From Cheiracanthium punctorium (Eukaryota > Arthropoda > Arachnida > Araneae > Cheiracanthiidae): a stretch of DNA of 64,000 nucleotides. This document shows, in pieces, positions 1 through 12,318 of the stretch. The notes under the pieces were generated by a model. The model worked only from the letters and a program-made list of their open reading frames with translations, made no database searches and was not told the origin of the DNA. The number at the start of each line of letters is the position of its first letter. Position 1 is the first letter of the stretch. The translations under genes were made by a program, and so were the position numbers. The stretch is taken from the NCBI GenBank assembly GCA_038373885.1, contig JAWZYV010018266.1:425001-489000 (forward strand), written 5' to 3'.

Positions 1-3000
1 CACTGAAATAACATAAAAGCAGGAGAGGAGTGGAGGAAATAAAATTGTTTAAAAAATATACCGCAATAACATGCTTTATCATTCCATATTACATGCTCCA
101 CCAGCACTTACATTTCGGGCATTATGACGTTTTTATTGACGCAATTCACAGCACTGTTTGTGTTATTCACGAGATTCCTTCATTTGCGAATAGGAGCATA
201 GGAATAAAACTTATGAGAAAGTTTATTAGAGTTTACGTCTGGGAAAGATGTCTTCTCATTAGAGAAGAGAACATATACACACATGTCATATAATAATGTT
301 TTTAGTATCTATCTAGCTTTGACATCTATAACTTCTTTTACAGTAGTGAAATTGATGATACTGCAGGATAGAAAAGGTGTACTAAAGAATCTGTAAATAT
401 ATGTACATCCCCTGCCTTTTTGTGTTCCCTATGTATAGATAATCAGAAATACCTCAATCCACCAATCCTAAATTGTTTAAATTTGGTAACAGTATTCAAA
501 AATTAATACATATATATATATATATATATAACCATTATTTTTTCCAATTTAAACTAAAGCGAAGTGCATTCTTTTCCGAAAATTAATGTTCATCAAAACA
601 CAACTTTCTTTGAAATACGATATGTTGCTAATATTTATGATAGAATAAGCAGCAAGAAATGAAAAATTATTAATGACCAGAGACGTAACATAATGTTTGA
701 CCACCTATTTGACATGGGGACTTTTTTTTTCTCCTCAATGAACTTTTCCTTTTCAATAACCATTGGTCTGTATGACCAAGCCACTATTTCGCAAAATAAT
801 GTTCTTTTGTTTTCTCTCAAAACAACAGTAATCACCTGAAGTATCATTTCTTCTTAAACGTTTTAGTTCAGTTTTTTTCGCTTGTGTTATAATTTTTTTT
901 TTCTCTGGTATGAGATATTTCGTCGATAGTTTTATGGCATAGTGTTAGTTTAGTTAGATTTCTCTTCAAGTATTGAACGTGTTTCTTTCAACTATGTAAT
1001 TAGGCCAGGAATTGATATATTTTCCTTAAAATTATATTTCTTTAAGAATGAAAAGCAAAAAATCAGCTTTAACTCTGCATTAGATTTAATCGTGTTCAGC
1101 TCATAGATATTTCTTCGGAGACGGGCTTTCATAGGCTTGTCAATTATTATAATTTTCTATTTTGCTATATTTTATAAGATAACCAAACTTCATATATAGA
1201 GATGAGAGAAAGTATTATAGAACAGTCTAGAAATATGGAGTTTTAAGATTTTGTCACTATTTGGCACTGTTGTCACGTGAAATACCATAAGCTACTCAAG
1301 AAATACCCTCATGATGCAGTGCCATGAGAGTTAACCGATTGTTGTTGCCGTACCATTCGTTGAAGAAAAAAAATTTGTGATTTCATAGAGTTTTTGCAAG
1401 TTTTCAAATTCTTAACGTACTAGTACACATGTGACTTGAACATTGATGTTAACACTATATACAGTAAAAGAATTGCAGAGTTTGCCATACTGTGGTCGTT
1501 TTTTAGTTGACAGTCTTTCGTCTAACAATTTAAAGATTGATTTTAGAAAATGGCGTGTCGTTTCATATATTTAACTAGATAATACCCTAATGGATTTTTC
1601 GCCATAAACTAAGTCTAAAAACAAAGATGCTTAATATACCTTCTGTAAAGAAAAATTCTCAGTAGATTAACGAGGATAATTTTGGAGTCAGAACTTCAGC
1701 TGTTCTCTGTGGTCTAACCTAGTGTGCATCAGTGCAGATAAAGAAGTTTATAAGTGAGTTTAGTAAATAGACATGGAACAGAAAAGACTTGTACATAATC
1801 TTAAAAATGGGGTTTTTATAGCTGAAAGATAAAATGCCTTATTAGTTCTTTGATGACTTAAACCGCATATTACAGGTTACTTCACTATTTCATTTCAATC
1901 TGGCTTTGTAAGTATTTTTAATTTGATTTTTTTATAACAAAAAATAATATTTTTATTTTTTAGTGACAAAATATTGGAATTAGTTATAGTGTAGGGTATC
2001 CATAATTAAATTAGAACTGTTTAGAGCCCGATTGTAAGTAAACTATTTTGCCAAACTTAACCAAATTTCTAGTGAATGCTATATACACCATGGGATTTGA
2101 ATAAAAGAGAAAAAAATAATTTGGATTTTCGCCACTAGGGTCAAAGTCCCGTGCTGTAAGGTCCATTATTGAATATATATATACTAGTATATTGGCATAA
2201 TTCACATGTGTGATTCAATATTCTTTTATTACAGATGATCTAAAAAGTGCATTACAGAATTACCTACTTCTTAAGGAACATTTCTCCACTGATTTGCTTC
2301 TCGTACAATGAATCGGCTCTTCAAAGTGGCTAAATTATCCACATTCCCTTAGTATACCAAACTTTCTAATACCACCTCTTTTCTCCGAGAAAATATGCGT
2401 ATCCACTAAAACACATTACGTCATGTGAGAGTCATTGCTAAGATACTTGATTAAATGCAAATGAGATTGTAAAATGTGGAGTTAATATCAAAATGATTGT
2501 AAATAGTTCTGTACTATTTTACTCCAAACTTTACTCAGCAGTTTATTTTTTTACCTCCAAAAATGGACTCCTATTGGCGTTTTGGCCTCTTGGTGAAAAT
2601 CAGAACTATTTTTTTTTCTGCTTAATCGAAACTCCGTAATCTAATTAGTATTTACTGCAAATTTGGATCTGTTTGATAAAACAGTTTTATAACAATTGAG
2701 CTCTAAACACCTCTATTTTAATTATGACCACCCTGTTTGTGTTCTTGATGTCTTTGTGGATTTTATTCAAAAACGCATTGTTTTTTAATAAGAATGTAAA
2801 TGTTATTCCCCAATATCCTCCACTCCTCTCTCTATATATATTGGGGAAAAGATGGCACAGATGGATACCGGTCACAATGTAAAGATTGATGTTTTCCACA
2901 ATGTTTTAAAAGCTTAAAAATTAGAAAAAATATCTAAAATTTAGTTAACAGATATTGCAACACAATGGAAACTAGTCAATACCACAATTCATCCAGTAGA

Positions 3001-3537
3001 GAAGTTCTAACTTTTTTGTTTCTACTTTCACTGTTGGAAAAAATCAGACGATTTTTTTTCCCATTCTAGCACTAAATTCAATAACCAATAATCAATACCC
3101 TTGATTTCATCTAAAGCTTAAACTTTCTGAGTCGCTTGCATGTAATATCCTTTATTATAACGATAAATTTCGTACAAATTTTGAGTTTGAATTAAGAAAG
3201 ACCTCTTGGGGAGTACATTGGGAAGTGCCCACAGTATATTAGTATATGGCTTGTGGAGATAAAGAAACATAAATGGCACGATTTTTATTTCCAGTAGAAC
3301 TCTTATCTTATTCCATGATAAAATGAACTTTTGAAGTTATTTTGTCATTTTTTTGCAGTTTAATTCGCTGTTGCTTTATTGTTTTGAATTCAAGAAACAT
3401 TATTCGGCAAAGAATTTTGCAACTGCTGAAGGTGTTTCATCATTATAACTATTTTTAAATCTTGTCTTTAAAAAAAACTGCTTTCATATCTTCTGTGCTC
3501 ATTTTATGAATCATTTATTTATACTAATAAAAATGTA
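1..3537. other. AT-rich non-coding stretch
   Basis: I see no supported gene here. Reading frames are short, unlike any family I know and not repeated. The stretch holds a short TA microsatellite near 509-530 and many A or T runs. Weak local inverted repeats occur, such as GGCACTG near 1262 against CAGTGCC near 1317. It looks like ordinary intergenic or intronic DNA. Confidence 0.5.
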
Positions 3538-3786
3538 TTGTCGTAGCTGATTTTTTATGCACCTGCTATCTGCTTGGCTCTACGTTGTCAAGGCAACGTT
3601 TATTCATGATGATTATGAAATTTTTTGGAAAGCAGCGCTTGAGAATATATAAAATAAGAAGAAACAGCGTAGAGGCACGCGGTGATGGAATTTTGTACAA
3701 CAGTACAAATAAATAAATATTTTGTACATGTTTAAATGTATTTGGTGTCTTATTTATTTTGTTTGAGTACTTATTTAATGTTACAA
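3538..3786 (+). repeat. candidate solo LTR
   Basis: This segment begins TGTCGTAGCTG and ends TTACA, so it fits the TG...CA rule. In the plus direction it holds a TATATAAAATAAG box near 3647, then an AATAAATAAAT polyadenylation-like run near 3709. That order is typical of a short LTR. A small palindrome (CGTTGTCAAGGCAACG) lies near 3582. I see no clear target-site duplication and no second copy in the window, so the call rests on architecture alone. It could be unrelated AT-rich DNA. Confidence 0.25.
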
Positions 3787-6141
3787 ATTCCTGCTCATGA
3801 CCTGAAAAATTTGATTCTTCTCCGTGTCCCTCTCCCTCTCACACTGCCCCCAGCAAAGGCTGATAATGCGCAAACTTGAGTACATTTTGAAAATCAACTT
3901 TTTAAAAGAATAAAATAAGGATAAATTCTGAAAAGAATTCGATGAAAGCTAAAAGTTATCAAAATATCGTCCTGAATTTAATTTTTAATTTATATTAACA
4001 AGGAAGGGTTTACCATAAACGAAGTAAAAATTGGCGCAACGTGTTTCGCTCTCTACTATAAAGGTGTGCGTACACACCTTTATTATCATTCACAGTATGG
4101 GAATTGAAAACGTTCTAGAGTTTTTTCGCCTTTAGAAAAACATTATAAGGGTTTCGAGGGTAAAATTTTACTTTTGAAAAATGCGAAATTCTAGCAAATC
4201 CAAAATCAGCAATGTTAAAATGAAAATTGTGAAATATTACTGTTATTTAGAACGTACTACAAATATATTAGGCTTTATCTCTTAAAATAATTTGATGCTG
4301 TATGTAAACTGTCAATTTTAAATAAAGTGATATGTGTACACCAGGATTTTATATTCATTAAAAATTTTGTCTGTCTATTTAAAATGTATAAAGAAGCACA
4401 ATAGCTACTCATAATAACATTTAACCAACGTAATTTTAGAAATATTTTTGGTTTTTGAATTAAATTTTCAACAATATAATACCGAATCATCGGTTTAAAA
4501 TCATTCTGAAGGCATTTATTGTTATAGACAATACGTCAGTTGATTTTATTCAGATTTGCAATGGCTAAATAAGATATGCAAGTGGGGAGTGTGTTGCTGA
4601 TTCGTACGTGGATTGGTTCGGAGATTTCGATTATTTTAATTCTTATTAATCATTTGTGGATTAAAAAAAATCTTCTACATGGCGCCAATGCATTATATTG
4701 GCAAATGAGTTATATAAACAGAAATTTTGAATCTTTTTTAATACCAACTTTTATGTACCTAAAATTGTCAGTTTTGTCCCAAGCGGCCCCCTCTCCCCAA
4801 TGCTCTAAAAATGCTTTTATAAGCAAAAAAATATATTTAATTAATGTATGGAATCAAATTAAATATTTTGAGCTTGTTGAAGTCTTTAGAGTTCGAAATT
4901 TCATATAAAAACATTTACACTGTAAACCTCATCTCAATAAGGTTTATGAGTTCTTTATTAAGTCATTTTTAAAGTTACATTACAAGATAGTCCCTGGATA
5001 TTGGGATTCTCGTAATCTGCAAACCAATACTTAATTCTATTAAGCTACAAATCCGTGAAGCTTTCCTTGGAAGAAAAATCACTAGAAAAGATAAAATATT
5101 GGAAAACTATTATTTCACAAAGCTTTTTTTCCCCTTTGCTGTATTTTAATAATGGGATCAACATTAATGCGTCCAAGAATGTGAGAATAATGTATTTTCA
5201 ATGATACTTCAGAACTACGTAGGAATCTCGGGTTCATAATTTTTTTTCTGTTTTGACATTTTGTTTTTGAATTATACAGAAAATCAAAATTCGGAATGAC
5301 GTTGTAATACATATATCATTATTCAATATCATTCTTGCGCGTTTCACGTGTATTCGTATGTTATAATGGTACACAAGTCGCCTTGTCAGATCAAAAAGAA
5401 ATGAAGTGCTTCTCAACTAGTGTGAGTTACTGCAGTAGATTTTTTGTTCATTTAATTTTGCAATGTGCAAGATTAAACTATTATATGCTTATTCAATATA
5501 ATATCTATCTTGTTTTAATTATTACATTGTGAAACCTATGATGAAAATTTTCACTAATATATCTATTCCTGATGCAACGATAGAGTATTTTAAACTGTTT
5601 AAAGTTCAGATGCAACTTATCAAAATAATATTTCTAACGAGAAGATAAATGTGGTAAAACAAACCTCCTGAGTTGATTTATTTTAAAGATATAAAACAAG
5701 TGAAATATATTTTTACTCTGAACGTTTTTGAAATATTGTGTTATTTCATACATAGAATATAACTTTAGTTTTTCAAATAAAGCAGTCAATTTTTTTGCAA
5801 ACTTCAGAAGTTAATAGAGTGATGAAGTGGATTGTAATTCTTGAATTTCCAGGCCTATCAGTGTTATTTTTCTAAGCTTAAAACTCTCGTAGGCTCCATG
5901 AAACATCGATGTGAACCTGTAATAAAAAAGTAACGGTACCCTACAAACTGCTGATAATTTCACTGCAATCTTCAATATCTAAGGTATCTCGATAATTGTT
6001 GCCGTTTAACATTTTTGTATTGCAAGTATTTTAATTTTTTTGTATTGAAATCAGTATTAAATTATCTTTAAAATGATTTAAAACAGTTTTAATTTTATGA
6101 AACATAGCATTTTTTAAACGTATACGAACTTTCCGAGAAAA
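3787..6141. other. AT-rich non-coding stretch
   Basis: No recognisable gene. A perfect 11-bp hairpin with a 4-nt loop lies at 4058-4083 (arms ATAAAGGTGTG and its complement). A 110-codon frame at 4576-4908 looks random in composition and matches nothing I know. Confidence 0.45.
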
Positions 6142-6186
6142 CAAAAAAAGTTTCCAAAAGTGTCCACAATTTTGGCCACCGTTGTA
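6142..6186. repeat. Tc1/mariner-type terminal repeat, isolated end
   Basis: Read on the minus strand this begins TACAACGGTGGCCAAAATTG and continues through GTGGACACTTTTGG. That resembles terminal inverted repeats of Tc1/mariner-superfamily elements, which often begin CAGTGGTGGCCAAAA and sit next to a TA target. I could not find the partner end in the flanking few kilobases, and no transposase remnant lies beside it. It is probably one end of a decayed element. Confidence 0.4.
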
Positions 6187-7065
6187 TGAGAACCAGTCAG
6201 AAATAAATTTTCATAATTTGAAGGGTTTATATTGGAAGTTCTATGTTGTAATAAATTCTTACAGAATAATTCCGCTTAGTAGAATATCAGTTAAAACAAT
6301 TTCCCTCTTAATGTAATACATTCCCAATGTACCGAACCGTTGCAAATAGTAGATGTGATCCTGGATAATGGAGTATCATGCTTAACAATTCATTTTTTTT
6401 AATCAAATGATGTGCTGGTCAATAGTGGTGTCTGGTAACTCGCAAAATTTACGTATTTATCAGGACAAACGATCTAAGCGATGTGTGCATAAAAAAATTT
6501 GGGAACTGATGAACTGATGAGGAATCCAAACTCACGACAACACCGACAAGAGCTTCACGTCTGCTATAATGAACTGCAAATGACATTTGCCACAAAGTTT
6601 AGTAGCGTTCAAAAAAAAAAAAAATGTTGAAAAAAAATGATGTTATTTTTTTCTTTAAAATTAGATGTCTGTCAATTGGAAAACGGATGGGGATATTAAC
6701 ACCTACGTCAGCTTTCATTAAAGAATGAGAAACTTCAGGTAAAATATTTTAGAATAAATAACTGAAACTCAGAAGTTGAAGCAGATAATTTAAGGGACTT
6801 TATTGGAATTATATTTGAAGGACTTTTAAGTTCGAAGACTAAAGTAACATACTTTTTAACGGAATTAAAGAGCTCGAACAGTACATAAGGACTTAAAAAA
6901 CATGTTTAAAGTGATTAAAATTAGAATATGAAAGCGAAATAATAATTAATAAAGTATATGTAATAACGTGCATGATAAACGCTAATGTATTTGGAAGTAC
7001 AAACATGTTTTATGTTTCAGTAATGTAAGTTATCACACCCCTTTATGAATATAATAGCTTAGCCT
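6187..7065. other. AT-rich non-coding stretch
   Basis: No gene or family-level repeat recognised. It holds A runs (for example 6610-6624) and short unremarkable frames. Confidence 0.4.
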
Positions 7066-7125
7066 CGATAGCAATTTAACCTCGCTATATCAAACCTTGA
7101 TATCCGAAACTTTGATATCTCCGTC
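7066..7125. repeat. pogo/Tigger-like terminal repeat remnant
   Basis: The stretch carries repeated 'TATATCAAACC', 'TTGATATCCGAAAC' and 'TTTGATATCTCC' phrases. These resemble arthropod pogo/Tigger terminal repeats, which are built from short TCGATATCTCGAAAC-like units. The following 7126-7600 contains no transposase frame I can recognise. The family call comes from remembered motif style only. Confidence 0.25.
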
Positions 7126-7607
7126 TAATGTGTTTTCCCTTGCCTGAGCGGCAAGTTATCACCTGATCGGCAAGTTATTGAAAATAGACAGGAAATTTTC
7201 TGGTTAGATTGCGAGTTCAGCACAAAAAACGACATGATGTGTGATGTGCCACTGGTGGGTCAAACATGTCATACTGTCACATCTAAATGACGGCACAAAT
7301 TTATCGCAAGATGAGAGTGACTTGTGTGAAGCACACAGAAGATCCCGAGACATCAACTTAGTTCCGGGTGCTTTTAGGTTACTTTTAGAATGCCAACTAT
7401 ACCAGAATATTCAATAAGTAAATTATTAAGTTTTCAAATGTGCATTCTGCTTGGATTTCACTTTTTGTGGAGTGTTTTATAAAAACCTGTTATTGCAAGG
7501 TGAATAAAATGTAAGAAAGTGTAGTGTACTTGCATGCCTAATACGAATAAAAATATGAGTTATTTTTGCTTAAACTGTTTAGATAAATATATATATATAT
7601 ATATATA

Positions 7608-8074
7608 TGAGACGTCAGATATTTCAAGTAAAGTTTCAGAGTTAAGGCAGGTAATATGGTTTATTGAACATTACATTTAAGTTACAGTTTAGAATGAGAA
7701 GAGGGGAGGGGAGACGGATATAAGAATCAGCGTGGACTCATTAAGCAGTTCCAGTGTCAGAAGTCTCTCGATTTTCGTAGTGCGGGAGTATTTACGCTTA
7801 CCACACCACGTGGTTTGCGAAGACATAACTCCGCCTCTCTCTTATCTCTGATCGAACCACACACATTTACCAACATGACCCGCATCCGGGACTACAAGGG
7901 CGTGGGGACACGTGTACATCTAAAGAACTCAGAATCGACGGCCTGATGTCTGGCAAATAACAAAACAAATAAAACATAGCTCCAGAGCGCGCGTGGCAAG
8001 TATGACAGGAAAGCAAAACTTACAGTGAAAGTACCGGTTTGAACAATACCCAAACTACCTTTTTATACATTACA
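7608..8074 (-). repeat. 3' LTR of the Ty3/gypsy element
   Basis: On the minus strand it begins TGTAATGTATAAAAAGG and ends ACGTCTCA, matching the TG...CA rule. It is 467 bp and nearly identical to the right-hand copy at 12319-12805. Differences cluster at 7690-7790, while 7790-8050 is almost unchanged. A minus-strand AATAAA lies at 7660-7665, about 50 nt before the LTR end, where a polyadenylation signal would be expected. TATAAAAAGG close to the LTR start could act as a TATA box, but the right copy has ACAAAAAGG there. Confidence 0.92.
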
Positions 8075-8090
8075 ATATCCCCCCCCCCGG
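8075..8090 (-). promoter_or_regulatory. polypurine tract for plus-strand priming
   Basis: Immediately upstream of the 3' LTR on the element's own strand is a G-rich purine run (CCGGGGGGGGGGATAT). This is where Ty3/gypsy elements keep the RNase H-resistant primer for plus-strand DNA. The next bases are TGTAATG, the LTR start. The G run length may be affected by sequencing error. Confidence 0.7.
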
Positions 8091-8386
8091 CAAAAGAAGT
8101 CTGACGAGCAATATCATTGAGGTGGCCAGTCTCTCACTTGCGAGTCAGACGTCCTTGCAACCTAATCTTAAAACTGCGAACTAATCTAATTTTCAAGTTT
8201 AGATACCTTAAATTTTTTCTGACTAGAATTCTGGAGTTATGTTGTACAGCACTTGAGGGGCAGGATGCAGTTTCTAAAATTTGACAAAATATAATGATGC
8301 AATAGTACGAAAATCTTACAATAAACAATAAAACAATGAGTGCGCACAATTTTTTTTCAAAATATCACAAGTAAAATATTTACAAC

Positions 8387-8782
8387 CTAGGTGGGATACA
8401 ATAATACTATACAACAGTATAGTAATATAATTAAACAAAATGGATAAACATGGCTGACATTTCTATCACTAAGTATCTTTTGAGGAACTTGAATGTTGAA
8501 TATTTGTTTTAGACAGTTTACATAGGTTTCAGTAGTGACACTTTTCGAAGGAAAGGCCCAAACATATCTTGTAGCATGGTCAATTATTAGATGTAGATAT
8601 TTTTTTGTTGATTTGTAATAATTGAAACCTCCTACAGTATCAATCGAAAGACATTCAAAGGGTTTATCAGTAGCAGGTACAGCCTGTAACAAACCAAATT
8701 TCTTCTGTTTAGGTTTTTTGTTAAATGGGCAAGTCGAACAATGTTTAACATAATTGGAAATATCTTGAGTCATATGAGGTCA
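8387..8782 (-). pseudogene. integrase catalytic core remnant
   Basis: This continues the integrase in the same frame as the block to its right after one in-frame TGA at 8780-8782. The stop falls where related integrases have the tryptophan of the YYWP motif, so a TGG to TGA change is the simplest reading. The CSTC pair completes the HHCC zinc site started upstream. The core follows with LSIDTVGGF carrying the first catalytic aspartate and KILSDRN carrying the second. The expected third acidic residue, the glutamate about 35 residues later, is absent: the frame goes straight into unrelated sequence and stops. The C-terminal integrase is therefore deleted and the enzyme could not work. Confidence 0.85.
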
Positions 8783-9925
8783 ATAATAGGAAGGTGAAAT
8801 TATACTTAACATTTTTTGAACACCAGGATGGCCAAAATTTTCATGTGCATTTTTCATTAAAGTTTTTCTTAAGCTCATAGGCACCACTATTTTTTTGAAT
8901 CCTTTCTTATTTATGGTAATTAAATCATTAATGATTTTATATTTAGGACCATGCATATTTTCTGCTAATTGCTGATTTTTAATTTCTTCAGCATCTAACA
9001 ATAATACGGAAGGTTGAATTAGTTGGAGATGTTGAGAAGGAGGAATCCTTGATAACATATCAGCTTCGACATTTGTTGAGCCCTTTAGGTACTTTATTTC
9101 ATAGTCAAACATACTTAATTTAAGGGACCAGCGGAATAATATTCCTCTTAAATTTTTGACATTTTTTAACCAAACCAATGATGCGTGGTCAGTATGAATG
9201 ACAAATTTTTGACCGTGAAGGTAATGATAAAATTTATCAAGGGCATCAACGATAGCCAAACATTCTAATTCAGTTATAGTGTAATTCTTTTCATATGATC
9301 GAAGCGATCTCGAATGATATGCAATCGGGTGCAAGATACCTGAGGCATCCGGCTGCTTCAACACAGCTCCTACTGAACAATTTGATGCATCAATAAATAC
9401 ATGGATAGGTAATTTAACGTCGTACAATTGTAACACAGGTTTAGATATCAAAATATTTTTTAAGGTTTCAAAACTTTTCTGACAGTTTGTTGACCAATCC
9501 CATTTAGCGTTTTTCTTTAACAAATCATTTAAAGGACGTCTTAATTTTGCATACCGATCAATAAATCTGTTATAAACATTTACAGAACCAAGAAACCTCT
9601 GTAGTTCCTTTACGTTAGTAGGTGGCTTCAAATTTTTGATAATTTCAATATTAGCATTATCTGGAGTAATTTGACATTGTTTAACCTCATACCCCAAAAA
9701 TTTTATAGTGTCCTTAGCAAAGTTACATTTAGATAATTTCAATTTAATATTTTCCTGCAAACAAATTTGGAAAATAGTTTCTAAATGCTGCATATGTTCT
9801 TCCATAGAAGAAGAAAAAACCATTATGTCATCAAAATAATTATAGGCAAATTTAATTTTATATTTATTTAATATTCTTCTCGTGACTCTGTTAAATATAG
9901 CAGGCAAAGATTTTCTCATATTCAT
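8783..9925 (-). pseudogene. pol segment: RT palm C-terminus, RNase H, integrase zinc domain
   Basis: An open frame of about 381 codons. Near residue 30 it has YFDDIMVF, the RT active-site box, followed by KFLGYEV and the connection region. RNase H follows: FIDASN near 175, TITELECLAIV near 220, HTDHASLVWL near 250 and NVEADMLSR near 290 supply the D-E-D-D residues. The end carries HENFGHPG, the histidine half of the integrase zinc finger. The RT N-terminus (fingers and first palm aspartate) is missing: the text jumps from a protease-RT linker to the NRVTRRI region before YFDD. Roughly 130-150 residues usual for the family are gone, so this copy cannot make active RT. Confidence 0.9.
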
Positions 9926-10103
9926 TTAATAATTCCTCTAATTTTGGATTGATAGCTTTATAAACAGTCTGAGGGGGAACGCTTTCCTCAGAGGCTTTGC
10001 TATCGGTTGAAGAACTGGGTTGATTTAAATGTAGAGACATAGGTAGGGCATCATAATTGTATAAAGGTAATCTAACATTATTTTGAAAAACACATAAATT
10101 CAC
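9891..10103 (-). pseudogene. protease-RT linker and RT extreme N-terminus
   Basis: A 70-codon frame in another phase from the protease upstream and the RT downstream. Its end, LEELLNEYEKIF, looks like the LLxEYxxIF segment that opens many Ty3/gypsy RT domains. It overlaps the next pol frame at 9891-9925. There the phrase ending EKIFA runs directly into the frame encoding PAIFNRV, which marks a deletion junction with a phase change. The frame also fails to join protease cleanly: phase changes near 10118-10128, in a T and A run. Confidence 0.75.
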
Positions 10104-10438
10104 ACAATCAATACATAAACAAAACTTTTACACTCTGGTAAACCCAATATGGCATATGGCAGGCTTGAATATACTATAAAAAATTTTACAAACTGAGTAA
10201 TGTTTCCAATTTCTAAATTAACATAACACACTGTATCAAGTATGAGCAGTCCATCTGCCTGAGTAACATTTAAAAGCGAGACTCTCTGTACTTCTAAATT
10301 ATATCGTCCAACAAAACTTTGCGGCAAGACAGAGAGTGTAGAGCCAGTGTCTATGACACAGGGAACACTTAAAAATTCAAAATTGTCAATTTTGAGTTGA
10401 GTTAATTTTTTCCTTAGGTACCCGGGTACAGTAAATAG
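10100..10438 (-). pseudogene. retroviral-type aspartic protease, read through from gag
   Basis: This starts right after the gag TGA at 10439-10441 and stays in the gag frame with no other stop until 10100. About 30 codons in is VIDTGSTLSVLP, the aspartic protease active site (D-T-G-S) flanked by hydrophobic residues. The later stretch ending YAILGLPECKSF fits the ILG-containing C-terminal flap region. It would cleave Gag and Pol polyproteins. The only way into it from gag is suppression of the TGA, whose next codon is CTA. The frame is then lost near 10120, before the RT linker. Confidence 0.82.
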
Positions 10439-11438
10439 TCATAATTTCTCTTCTCGCGAGGTCTCAGTACCATTATTTTGTGAATTTAAAATATTGTTGT
10501 TCGAAGTCATATTTGGTGCCGCGTATGGGTTTGTCTCAATTTGGTTGTTACTTTTAAAGGGACAATTATGCGTCCAATGGAAAGCATTACTTATCCCTAG
10601 CCCCTCACATTTTCTACATGGAGTTCTAGGTAGGGTGCTTTCTTGGTAATTGACATTATTTTGGTGGTGTAAACTTTGAGATAGGGGTCGAAAACGGGGC
10701 CAATTATTTATTTGGGTTCGCCCTTGGGTTGAATTATGAATTGGTTGATGCCAATTTGGTCGGTTATAAACAGGAGCATGGTAGGGTCTAAAATTCCGAA
10801 GCTTGGGTGTGAAGTAACTTGGATTTTGTGCATTATTGGGCGAGGAGGTAAAGCTTGCCTGTTGGGGCGGTTCGTGAATTTTAATTAATTTTGATGCTAC
10901 CGTAAGCCACTCGGTGGCACTACTGGGTGGTTGCAGGGTTAAAAGAGCTCTCACATTACTAGGAAGACCATTGGTCAATCCTTCTAATATTATACTATTA
11001 GGTAGCCCCAATTTTCTACCTATTTCTAATTTTTCATGAAAATAAGTTATAAGATTCGAAATTTTTTCTAGTTTTAAATTTGTAACACCCATGAAAGTAA
11101 ACACGGTACATGAAATATATTTTTCTCTCGGTATTTCAATCGATTCTTGCCAATTATTACAATTTGCTATGTTATTTTTGTATGTTGTTAAGGCAGACCC
11201 CTTAAGAAATTTTCCTATATGTTGAAATTTCCAGTCTTCGTCTTTATTTTGTTGTAAGCAACACCGTTCGTTAATATGCTATCCAACTTTCAAAACTCAT
11301 ATTATCTTCAAAATTAAAGGGGGCAATAAACTCATCACTTTTTTGCAGGGACATAGTGGCAATAGTTTGTGTATTTTCTTTACCATCTAACGGCATGCTG
11401 AAATTTTTTTCTAAATTTTTACCTGAACGGAGAAGCAT
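10439..11438 (-). pseudogene. gag polyprotein with CCHC-type zinc knuckle
   Basis: The first ATG is at 11436-11438, with a second in-frame ATG at 11394-11396; a stop codon precedes the first. The opening frame runs to about 11281, ending near SFESWI. There a shift of one base moves the reading frame, and the coding then runs open from about 11280 to the TGA at 10439. The body shows typical capsid-like text (KLEIGRKLGLPN, LTNGLPSNVRALL). The C-terminus is rich in Q, N and P and holds CRKC...HWTHNC: C-x2-C-x9-H-x4-C, a knuckle with an enlarged middle loop. It would package RNA and form particles. Total is about 333 codons. The single frameshift makes this copy non-functional unless recoded. Confidence 0.82.
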
Positions 11439-12318
11439 TTAATAATTGCATCCAGAAATCTTATTTAGCAACATTAATAATAATACTGCAATAAATTTAC
11501 AAAATCTTACCTTAATGAAAATACTATATTAATGAATTTTTTTTTTCATCAACACTAAAATAGCACTTTAAAATAACACACACACAATTAATAACCATTT
11601 AAATATATTACTCTAATGTTCACCTCAACTCTGAAAATATACGTACTTCACTTAATCAATATCCACAAGTCGAAATCGTTATTCTTCAACAATAAACAAA
11701 ACACACACAAAAAAAATATCTTCTCTCACAAGTTCGATGCAGGCAGGAGGAGTTTCGGTCAACCTAAGTTATACGCACAAAAACAAAAATATTCGGCACG
11801 GAGAAAAGGGGGAAATGATTCACCAGTTGGACACTCTAAGGGGAGGCCCTGTTTGGGGCAACGAAGGCAGTAAATTTTTACGCACCGCCGCGCCGTAATG
11901 ATGACAGGAGTTTCTCTTGGTTTGTGGCGAACGTGCGAAAAAGAAAAAAAAAGATGAATTAGGAGGCGCATATTTCGGTATGATGAGCGCTGCAGAAATA
12001 TGGTATAGGCTGTTCATCAATGCAGACGTTCTTCCATTTCGGCATTAACGGCGTAGAACGTACAGGACGTTCTGTGAAGTACTTCAGAAGATAACCTGAC
12101 TCATCAGTCGGTGTTGAAATCTCCCAGAGCAGGGCTCGAGGAAGTTGGCTGGTGGAGAGCGGACTCAAGGGAGTATGCCATCGGCTGGTCGGCGAAGAGG
12201 CGCGCTGCATCTCCTGCGAACGATGGGCGATGAACCCGTCTCCCGGACTTTTGAGCGTTAATTTTTTTACAATTTAAAATTTTTAATTGGCACACAGGCA
12301 ATCATCCTGCCGGCTATT
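11439..12318 (-). other. 5' leader of the Ty3/gypsy element
   Basis: About 880 nt between the 5' LTR and gag, with a GC-richer part near 11820-12250. Short frames on both strands here match nothing and are best left out. The primer-binding site should begin right inside the LTR near 12318. The element-strand bases there are AATAGCCGGCAGGATGATTG. This does not start TGG and I cannot match it to a tRNA 3' end, so the priming tRNA is unresolved. Confidence 0.6.

Noticed and set aside
4576..4908. 110-codon plus-strand frame as a gene
   Set aside because: Ile- and Leu-rich from AT content, no domain, no neighbour support.
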